Both the position numbers and the translations under genes were made by a program. A stretch of DNA of 9,732 bases. Origin: an uncultured Lachnospiraceae bacterium. GTDB lineage: Bacteria > Bacillota > Clostridia > Lachnospirales > Lachnospiraceae. The stretch lies in NCBI GenBank assembly GCA_947653315.1, contig CANTGP010000091.1:1-9732 (forward strand), in the 5' to 3' direction. The notes beneath the pieces were generated by a model. That model searched no databases and was not told the DNA's origin. It saw only the letters and a list, made by a program, of their open reading frames with translations. Shown one piece after another: positions 1 to 5,607 of the stretch. Numbering within the stretch: the stretch's first letter is position 1; the number at the start of each line of letters is the position of its first letter.

Positions 1-8
1 ATGCACAG

Positions 9-16
9 CCTCCTCC
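9..16 (-). promoter_or_regulatory. Ribosome binding site of a gene starting just outside the left edge
   Basis: On the minus strand the sequence reads GGAGGAGG and is followed by 8 bases up to the window edge. It lies just after the stop of the shorter VgrG-like gene (stop at 24-26). This is the usual Shine-Dalgarno strength and spacing seen for other genes here, so a further gene of the spike operon probably starts immediately beyond position 1. The alternative is that these bases are still coding in another frame (a frameshifted VgrG tail). Confidence 0.55.
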
Positions 17-23
17 GGATGCT

Positions 24-1289
24 TTAACAAATACTGCAGCGCACCCGCATATCCTTATCGCTTACGATTTCAATTCCTTCCCCATCCACGATTTTAATCC
101 ACATCCCCTGATGGTTGGTCAGCTCCAGGCTGTCCGGCGTAAACAACAATTCTTTCCCATACTTGGTCTTAAAAGATTTATGGTCCGGTATCTTACGTCC
201 GCCGTCCGTGTCCATATGTACCGCACTGATGACATAAGCATGTTCTTCCATGTGGTCCGGTACCTGCAGCCGTACCGAATCCCCCACTTCCGGCATACAA
301 TACCAGCCTGCCCCGTCGGGGGAAGAATATCCCGTGGAATACGGGAACCACCTAGTAATTTCCTGTCCGCCGTTCTCATCCCCTTCCAATGCCACCTGCA
401 CCCTGTCCTGCATAACAGCCCGTACTTCCGCCCGGAAAGAACACCCTGACCGGCCTTCATGAAAGACCGGCAGGACCCGCATCCCACCGGCAGGACGCAT
501 GGAATACGTATTCCACAACTCCCCCTGCCGGTACCTGCTTTGGATACGGTACACATGCCCTCCCTGATTTCCCAATGTAAGAAAATCCCACAGGTCATAT
601 ATTTCCCTTATGCATACCTGATATTCCATGTAATCCTGTTCCCGCAGTGTCCCGAACCCGTTTGCCCCATGTCTCATAAAAGTGCCGACATACTTACAGT
701 CATGACAAACGGTACCGGAAGGCAGCGCATAAGTATGAAAATGCCTGTTTCCTACATAATAAAACACGCCTTCCCTTCCCACGGCAGGCGTTACCGCCAA
801 ACCGTAACGGCTCGCAATCCGTTTCACAAACTCCCAATCCGTTTCCCGGTACTGCAGCAGAAAGTCTACCCGCTCCTCCAAACTGTCTTCCGCAATTACC
901 CCGTTATCCCCATAGGTCCGGTTTACCGCTTTTAACACATCCAAATAACCCATTTCCCCGTTTTGGAAAGAACGGAAATGCACCGCCCCGTCCATCAGAT
1001 AGGTTCCGCTTTTCAGCACCAGCTTGAGAACCGATACATGCGGCTGTTTTTCCAGGGAAAATCCCGCAATCATACCTGTCATCAGGATTTTTCTCCCCCC
1101 GTTTTCATCCTCCGCAGTAATATGTACCCAAATTTTTTCAGTTACCAAATTCCGGTATTCCTCCACATCCCCGTCGCGGATTGTCCCGCATACCGCCGCC
1201 GTCGCATGTTCCCCAGCCATCCGGTCTATTTCCAGACTTTCCAACGTGAGAAAGTGAAAGTGTGAAATATGAATCTTATCTGCTTTCAT
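24..1289 (-). CDS. VgrG/gpD-like contractile injection spike protein, short form
   Basis: This 421-aa protein resembles the VgrG/Pvc8/phage late-control D family, the trimeric spike at the tip of contractile tails and type VI-like systems. The marks seen are the hub-domain motif QYRETDWEF (147-155), typical of VgrG and gpD, and a gp5-type OB-fold region (about 285-360) with WFPYSTG and YCMPEVGD (330-337). A short beta-rich tail with SLELTNHQG and GIEIVSDKD (about 387-412) ends abruptly in a Cys-containing stub. It is homologous to the 582-aa protein upstream in the same operon but lacks that protein's long C-terminal part. ATG 1289 was chosen because AAAGGAG lies about 11 bases before it; the in-frame GTG at 1301 sits right on that site. 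The gene overlaps the end of the preceding gene by 14 bases, suggesting translational coupling. The C-terminus could be frameshift-truncated. Family call is firm; function as a spike is from the family. Confidence 0.82.
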   Translation of the reverse strand: MKADKIHISHFHFLTLESLEIDRMAGEHATAAVCGTIRDGDVEEYRNLVTEKIWVHITAEDENGGRKILMTGMIAGFSLEKQPHVSVLKLVLKSGTYLMDGAVHFRSFQNGEMGYLDVLKAVNRTYGDNGVIAEDSLEERVDFLLQYRETDWEFVKRIASRYGLAVTPAVGREGVFYYVGNRHFHTYALPSGTVCHDCKYVGTFMRHGANGFGTLREQDYMEYQVCIREIYDLWDFLTLGNQGGHVYRIQSRYRQGELWNTYSMRPAGGMRVLPVFHEGRSGCSFRAEVRAVMQDRVQVALEGDENGGQEITRWFPYSTGYSSPDGAGWYCMPEVGDSVRLQVPDHMEEHAYVISAVHMDTDGGRKIPDHKSFKTKYGKELLFTPDSLELTNHQGMWIKIVDGEGIEIVSDKDMRVRCSIC

Positions 1290-1908
1290 CCGTCCGACCA
1301 CTCCTTTCCATCCATTCCGTATGTTCCAATGCTTTTAATATCCATGGTTTCCACTCCCCATAGAAAACCATCCGACAGTTAAACGTCCCAATCAGGAAAC
1401 CGTTTCCCGCACGGAAGATAAACTGCATGTTATAAGTCTCCTCATCCACCGTAAAATTCTTATATTCAAACCAGCCCCCTTCCATTTCACACAGTCCAAA
1501 CCTCCCCCTTTCATAAATGACTGCTTCCGGCGTGTAACGCCGGACGGTATCCTGCATCCGTTGAAGCAGTCTGTCCATGTCCGTCCCGTCATCCCCCGCT
1601 TTTCTGACATCCTCCATGCAATCCATGAAACGGAAGCCCAAATTTTCATCATAACCCGGTCCGGTCAGAATTATAGGCGGCCGGTAAATGCATGGATACC
1701 TGACCTTTGCAATCTGCTCCGGCATTACGGTAAAAGTCTCCGGTACCGGCATGCGGAACTTCCCGTCAAACAGGGAAAACCACCGAAAACGGATTTCCTT
1801 TTCCCGTATGGGAACCGCATCTGCCAACAAATCATGGGATTCCGTTCCGCCCTGACAGATTTTCCTCAGGCGGATAATCCTTTCATCCGCATAATCCCCT
1901 TTCTTCAT
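1276..1908 (-). CDS. Putative VgrG-associated adaptor/chaperone-like protein, paralogue B (210 aa)
   Basis: A soluble 210-aa protein with no signal peptide or membrane segment. It is clearly related to the 173-aa product just upstream: LFDGKFRMPVPETF (46-59), the YP...PPIIL block (71-81), and a C-terminal block with GGWFEYKN (144-151) and MQFIFRAGNGFLIGTFNC (161-178), ending in WILKALEHTE. The pattern (short strands, a central helix, then antiparallel strands and a last helix) recalls the Mog1/PsbP/DUF1795 fold used by Eag-type effector-loading chaperones that sit next to VgrG genes; this is inference without any search. It differs from its paralogue by a 45-residue N-terminal extension rich in charged residues. 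The start ATG at 1908 overlaps the TGA of the preceding gene (ATGA) and has AAAGGGGAA before it. It could also be an immunity protein or baseplate accessory. Confidence 0.75.
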   Translation of the reverse strand: MKKGDYADERIIRLRKICQGGTESHDLLADAVPIREKEIRFRWFSLFDGKFRMPVPETFTVMPEQIAKVRYPCIYRPPIILTGPGYDENLGFRFMDCMEDVRKAGDDGTDMDRLLQRMQDTVRRYTPEAVIYERGRFGLCEMEGGWFEYKNFTVDEETYNMQFIFRAGNGFLIGTFNCRMVFYGEWKPWILKALEHTEWMERSGRTDESR

Positions 1909-2426
1909 ATATACTTCCCCTTTCCCGCAGTACGTCCCGTTACCGGTCTTGCGGATTGTATTACGCGGTTTGTCCGCTTCCTGACTGCCTCCAGGGATTT
2001 CATAATTCCATGCATTTGGATTTTTCCATGCACATCTTCCGCCGCACATCCCATGGTACCTAACATCATGGCTCCGTTTACCGGAAATACATACATCACC
2101 TGATACCCCTCCCCGTCCGCCGTGTGAAAGGAAAACCAGCCGCATTTCCCGTTCCTGCCTTCTATGATCTGCAATTTTCCCGGGCGGCAGGCGGGATACA
2201 GACCGGCAACCACCTTCCGTATGGCAGAAGCCGCACATTCTGCCTGCGGGCTTTCCAATTTCTGCTCTTTCAGCAGGGAAAACGTACAGGTTCTTGCTTT
2301 TTTAACATCTTCCAAAATAACCTGCGGTTTTTCCTCATAAGGATACATCATTGCCATTCTGTCCCCGTCCATTTCCCGGAACGAATCCGGTATTTCCGCC
2401 AACAACTGCCCGTCAAACAGCTCCAT
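1905..2426 (-). CDS. Putative VgrG-associated adaptor/chaperone-like protein, paralogue A (173 aa)
   Basis: A small soluble protein without signal peptide or membrane helices. Conserved-looking blocks are LFDGQLLAEIPDSFREM (3-19), YPYEEKPQVIL (28-38), a helical stretch (about 60-78), GKCGWFSFHTADGEGYQVMY (93-112) and NGAMMLGTMGC (117-127), followed by the helix GIMKSLEAV. The same blocks recur in order in the next gene, so the two arose by duplication. The layout suggests a Mog1/PsbP/DUF1795-like fold, as in Eag chaperones that stabilise and load type VI effectors; that is inference. The tail after residue 150 is basic and probably flexible. The start ATG is well supported by AAAGGAGG six bases upstream, which lies inside the 3' end of the preceding 79-aa gene (14-nt overlap). 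The stop overlaps the next start as ATGA. No specific function can be assigned. Confidence 0.8.
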   Translation of the reverse strand: MELFDGQLLAEIPDSFREMDGDRMAMMYPYEEKPQVILEDVKKARTCTFSLLKEQKLESPQAECAASAIRKVVAGLYPACRPGKLQIIEGRNGKCGWFSFHTADGEGYQVMYVFPVNGAMMLGTMGCAAEDVHGKIQMHGIMKSLEAVRKRTNRVIQSARPVTGRTAGKGKYI

Positions 2427-2652
2427 TCCCTTCCTCCTTTTCCGCCATGCGGCGCTCTATCCGCTCCTTCACTTCCTCCCGGCATTTATGGAAGGATACG
2501 GAAACCGGCGGGTATTTTACGGTTCCGTCCCCGCATACCCACTGTTCCGACCGTATAGCCGCCCGACTTTTTACTTCCCTGTCCGGCAGTCTGTTTATTT
2601 TATCAATAACCGGACTTTTTCCTACTGCGCCATTGATTACCGAATCCGCCAT
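2413..2652 (-). CDS. Unrecognised 79-aa protein between spike gene and adaptor-like genes
   Basis: Not recognised. The N-terminal half is polar and mildly basic. A central segment has WVCGDGTVKYPPVSVSFHKC (38-57), in which C40, H55 and C57 could form a metal site or disulfide. The C-terminal 22 residues are a highly charged predicted helix (REEVKERIERRMAEKEE). There is no signal peptide or membrane segment. ATG 2652 was chosen because AAGGAG lies 7 bases upstream. A longer in-frame form beginning at 2679 would add MKKKKRRRK and overlap the stop of the spike gene as ATGA, but it has only a G-run 1 base before it, so it is less likely. The gene begins 23 bases after the 582-aa VgrG-like gene and overlaps the next gene by 14 bases, so it is firmly part of the operon. 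It could be a small tip protein, an adaptor or a regulator; nothing shows which. Confidence 0.65.
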   Translation of the reverse strand: MADSVINGAVGKSPVIDKINRLPDREVKSRAAIRSEQWVCGDGTVKYPPVSVSFHKCREEVKERIERRMAEKEEGNGAV

Positions 2653-2675
2653 TTTTCTTCTCCTTTTCTTCTTTT

Positions 2676-4424
2676 TCATACCCCTTTCATCCGTCCGGCA
2701 ACCGGGCGGAAGCCCATAACCGCCTGTGACAACGGGTCCCGTTCCATGGGCTGCGGAATGGCCGCGATTACACGGGCAATACCGCTTCCCAACTCATAAC
2801 GGTCTTCTCCGTTCTCCTGTCCCAACAGTTCCTGCAGTTTAAATTGCAGTTTCTTCCTTTCCGCTTCCGCCGCTTTCCCTGACAATTCAGAAGGCATACC
2901 TTTTTGTCCCTTTCCCGGACTGCCATCCCCCGTAATATTCCTCAACCTTAACTCCTCCAGGCTTTGAAAAGTACTGTGTTTTCCCATGGCATCCAGATTA
3001 TGGCAGATATTCACTACCGCAGGTTCCCCCAAATCCCTTTTCACGGCAGTGATTTCGCTGGGAGCCTTTAGCGATACATCCGCTCCCTGTATCCTTATGT
3101 TTCCTTTCGCCTGAAGCAAGATTTCCCCGCTGCTCCTGATGCCGGTCTCCGTCCCGTCCTGCAGGGAAATCTTAGACTGTCCCCCGTCCCCCGATAATTC
3201 CGCCAGCCAAGGCTGCAGGGTCATGGCTTTATTTCCCCCGGTTGTAAACCAACGGTCATCCGGCGTCTGTGTTTCCCCGCACACGGTCCCGTTTTGGCGC
3301 ACACAGTCAATTCCAAAGGCATCCCTCTCATCTTCTCCTGCCACAAGCAGACGTATCCTGCTTCCCACTTCCGGCATACAATACGCCATATTTCCATGTT
3401 CCGGCATCCACGGATAAGGACGGGCAAGGTTACGGTCCTGTTCCTCATCCATATCCAAATGTACCTTAATCGTCTCACCATCCCTTTCCAATACCGTTCC
3501 CTCCAAAGAGATTCCTTTGAGCAGCGGATGGAAACGGACGGAAACAGTATCATACTGCCGCCCCGCAAGCCGGTAAATTCCATACAAAACTCCCCGCCTT
3601 AAAAACAAATCCACCCGGTACGGCCAGCATATTTTGTTATGAAATGAAACACTCTGCCCCAAGTGAACCACCTGTGACGATACCACCTCATGGTATACCG
3701 CCTTTTGAATATCAAATCCCATTTTTTTCACGTGTTCCGCATCCATGCACCATTTTTCGCTCCACTCATATAGTTCTACGGGTTCCCCCTTCTCCTGAAT
3801 ACCGATATGAATCCCCTTTCCGCCATACTCGTTTGCCGCAAATAACGATGCCTGCAAATGGGTTGACAGACGCAGCATAAACTCCCAGTCCGTTTCCCGG
3901 TACTGTATAAACGCACCTTTGGTCATCCTGTCCGGCACGGAAGCCAAAACGGAAAAAGCATGCTCCCCCGCAATTTTCTCGATTAATCCTAACACGGAAG
4001 TTTCCCCCTGAAAGGATCTGCTTTTCATCTCCAAATCCATAAACCATGTAACGGAATACGCCAAGATATGTATGGTATCATAAACAGCCTCCCTGTCCAT
4101 GCGTACTTCATGAATTACCCCTGAAAAAAGCAGTATCTCCTTTCCGTTTTTCACCGCCTTTACCACAAGCGGCTGACTGTTAAGCTGACAATCGGAAACC
4201 CGGAAACTTCCGGCTTCCATACCGGCTTCCACTTCGGCCATTGTATGGGAGCCCATGCATTCCCGGATGGAAAGCCCCTGTATCCGTCCTATCGGAATGT
4301 TACATTCCACGGCTATTTCCTCTACCCTGATAAATTCCCCCGCATTTTCCGGCATCCTACTTTCCGGCATATCCGTATTTCCACCCATGTCCAAAATCAA
4401 TATTCTCTCCGTCCTTTCCGCCAT
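2676..4424 (-). CDS. VgrG/gpD-like contractile injection spike protein, long form with C-terminal extension
   Basis: A 582-aa protein of the VgrG/Pvc8/phage late-control D family, expected to form the trimeric spike and carry cargo at the tip of a contractile injection system. Seen in order: an N-terminal hub region (about 35-290) with QYRETDWEF (174-182); a gp5-like OB-fold domain (about 300-378) with RPYPWMPEHGNMAYCMPEVG (335-354, PEVG at 351-354); a beta-strand repeat region (about 415-460, SGEILLQAKGNIRIQGADVS) resembling the needle of gp5/VgrG; and a charged helical extension (about 485-582, with AEAERKKLQFKLQELLGQE) not expected in a minimal spike. That extension may dock an effector or adaptor (inference). 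It is the first gene of the operon. The start ATG at 4424 has only a weak upstream AGGAT about 15-20 bases away, unlike its neighbours, so initiation may be weak or controlled. No alternative start is better supported. Confidence 0.88.
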   Translation of the reverse strand: MAERTERILILDMGGNTDMPESRMPENAGEFIRVEEIAVECNIPIGRIQGLSIRECMGSHTMAEVEAGMEAGSFRVSDCQLNSQPLVVKAVKNGKEILLFSGVIHEVRMDREAVYDTIHILAYSVTWFMDLEMKSRSFQGETSVLGLIEKIAGEHAFSVLASVPDRMTKGAFIQYRETDWEFMLRLSTHLQASLFAANEYGGKGIHIGIQEKGEPVELYEWSEKWCMDAEHVKKMGFDIQKAVYHEVVSSQVVHLGQSVSFHNKICWPYRVDLFLRRGVLYGIYRLAGRQYDTVSVRFHPLLKGISLEGTVLERDGETIKVHLDMDEEQDRNLARPYPWMPEHGNMAYCMPEVGSRIRLLVAGEDERDAFGIDCVRQNGTVCGETQTPDDRWFTTGGNKAMTLQPWLAELSGDGGQSKISLQDGTETGIRSSGEILLQAKGNIRIQGADVSLKAPSEITAVKRDLGEPAVVNICHNLDAMGKHSTFQSLEELRLRNITGDGSPGKGQKGMPSELSGKAAEAERKKLQFKLQELLGQENGEDRYELGSGIARVIAAIPQPMERDPLSQAVMGFRPVAGRMKGV

Positions 4425-4469
4425 TTCGCATTACTGATTCTATCCTAAAATATTAACCGTTCCGGATTT

Positions 4470-4497
4470 ATAATCAATATCATCTGCATAATCGACA
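4470..4497 (-). promoter_or_regulatory. Candidate promoter of the spike operon
   Basis: On the minus strand TTGTCG (4492-4497) is followed after 17 bases by GATTAT (about 4469-4474), then AAATCC. Each hexamer matches the sigma-A consensus at 4 of 6 positions and the spacing is ideal. It sits between the terminator of the NYN gene and the first VgrG-like gene, where a promoter is required. The -35 hexamer lies inside one of two direct repeats. The call rests on pattern only. Confidence 0.35.
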
Positions 4498-4517
4498 ATT
4501 TTCGTGCACAATCGACA
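4485..4517 (-). repeat. Two 13-bp direct repeats 20 bp apart, possible operator
   Basis: Plus-strand TGCATAATCGACA (4485-4497) and TGCACAATCGACA (4505-4517) match at 12 of 13 positions. Their start points are exactly 20 bp apart, about two helical turns, so a dimeric or tandem-bound regulator would contact the same DNA face. The copy nearer the gene covers the candidate -35 hexamer; the other lies upstream of it. This arrangement fits an operator or activator site for the spike operon, but no regulator gene is visible in the window. Confidence 0.4.
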
Positions 4518-4537
4518 TATTAGGTGCCCGTGTGCAT

Positions 4538-4567
4538 AAAAAAACAGACGGAACACCTTCCGTCTGT
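4538..4567 (-). terminator. Rho-independent terminator after the NYN-LOTUS gene
   Basis: A perfect 10-bp stem (plus strand ACAGACGGAA 4544-4553 paired with TTCCGTCTGT 4558-4567) has a 4-base loop. On the minus strand it is followed directly by seven T residues (plus-strand A run 4538-4544). It lies about 90 bases after the stop of the NYN gene and before the spike operon promoter, so it separates the two units. Confidence 0.92.
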
Positions 4568-4654
4568 GTAGGGAGTTTTTTTATACAACTTTCATACGAA
4601 AACACTATCGGCAAACAATGCAGTCCATCGGGTAAGGGAAAAGCATCTCCCCTG

Positions 4655-5476
4655 CTAATTCTTCTTCCCCTTTATCTTAAACTTCACGATATTCTGCTCC
4701 TGTTCGCAGTCCAAAATATTCAGGGAATTGATAAACGAGGAGAATTTGGAATGCCCGAAATTACGCACGTCAAAATCCGGGAACCGCTTTCCCAACTGGT
4801 TGCGCAGCTCTGCCGACAAAATCCATTCGTCGTCATCGGAACACTCCTCCACAAGGGACAGGATTGCACGTTTAATCATTTTCAAATCTGTCTGCGGTCT
4901 TAGTTCTTCCTTCCTCTTTTTTGCCAAAACCGATGCCGTGGTTTTCGTCCCTTTCTTCACTTTCGCCGTCTTCGATGCCGTTTTCGCCGCTGCGGCTCCG
5001 TCTTTCCTAACCACGCCTTCATCCTCCTCCTGCTCCTTCGAGCGGAAGATAATGTCCAAATATTTAAACTGGTTGCATGCCGAAATAAACGGCTTGGGCG
5101 TCTTGCTTTCCCCCATGCCGATGACCTGCATTCCCGCTTCCTTCAGCCTTGCCACCAAACGCGTAAAATCGCTGTCCGAAGAAGCGATGCAGAACCCGTC
5201 CACCGTACCGGAATATAAGATATCCATGGCATCGATAATCATTGCCGAATCCGTCGCATTTTTCCCCGTGGTATAACTGTACTGCTGGATTGGCGTAATG
5301 GAATTGTCCAACAGCACGTTTTTCCACGAACCGAGCCTTGTATTCGTCCAATCCCCGTAAATCCTCTTATACGTGGCAATCCCGCTCTTAGCCGTTTCCT
5401 CCAAAATAATGCCCACATACTTATCCGATATATTATCCGCATCAATTAATACCGCAAACTTTAAATCCCTATCCAT
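4655..5476 (-). CDS. NYN-domain putative RNase with C-terminal OST-HTH/LOTUS domain
   Basis: A 273-aa cytosolic protein. The N-terminal NYN (PIN-like, LabA/DUF88) domain covers about 5-145. It shows the first acidic motif VLIDADN (9-15), YGDW (40-43), the DSAMIIDAMD helix (76-85) and the acidic loop IASSDSDF (97-104) followed by LVARLKEAGMQVIGMG, which together form the metal-binding RNase-like centre of the family. A basic, Ala/Lys/Thr-rich linker follows (about 157-195). The C-terminal domain (about 198-267, with ILSLVEE, WILSAELRNQLGKRFPDFD, GHSKFSSFI) matches the OST-HTH/LOTUS RNA-binding fold. The family is thought to act on RNA; the target is unknown. The start ATG 5476 was chosen because the domain begins directly after it; AGGAAAGG lies about 11 bases upstream. 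An in-frame extension to 5563 looks non-coding. It is a single-gene unit closed by the terminator at 4538-4567. Confidence 0.88.
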   Translation of the reverse strand: MDRDLKFAVLIDADNISDKYVGIILEETAKSGIATYKRIYGDWTNTRLGSWKNVLLDNSITPIQQYSYTTGKNATDSAMIIDAMDILYSGTVDGFCIASSDSDFTRLVARLKEAGMQVIGMGESKTPKPFISACNQFKYLDIIFRSKEQEEDEGVVRKDGAAAAKTASKTAKVKKGTKTTASVLAKKRKEELRPQTDLKMIKRAILSLVEECSDDDEWILSAELRNQLGKRFPDFDVRNFGHSKFSSFINSLNILDCEQEQNIVKFKIKGKKN

Positions 5477-5565
5477 CCCAAACCATACCTTTCCTGTCCG
5501 TGCCGCAGCCGAAAAACCGGCGCACACCCATTCCCCGTTTCCGTGCTTTCCACTTTTTACCAATA

Positions 5566-5576
5566 CTTATATCATA
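5566..5576 (-). promoter_or_regulatory. Candidate -10 region for the NYN gene
   Basis: In the 131-bp gap before the NYN gene the minus strand reads TATGATATAAG, giving two overlapping -10-like hexamers (TATGAT and TATAAG, each 5 of 6). No convincing -35 is seen 16-18 bases upstream, where the sequence is G-rich. The gap is bracketed by a 10-bp inverted repeat (5542-5551 and 5595-5604). Weak call. Confidence 0.3.
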
Positions 5577-5607
5577 CCCCAAATTTCCCCCAAAGGAAAG
5601 CACGAAT

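Noticed and set aside
1909..2238. In-frame upstream extension of the 210-aa protein to a start at 2238
   Set aside because: It overlaps the well-supported 173-aa gene in another frame; ATG 1908 has a ribosome site and an ATGA junction, and the extension has no likeness to the paralogue.
4568..4590. Plus-strand T run after the NYN terminator stem, suggesting a bidirectional terminator
   Set aside because: The T run begins 8 or more bases after the stem on the plus strand and no plus-strand gene precedes it.
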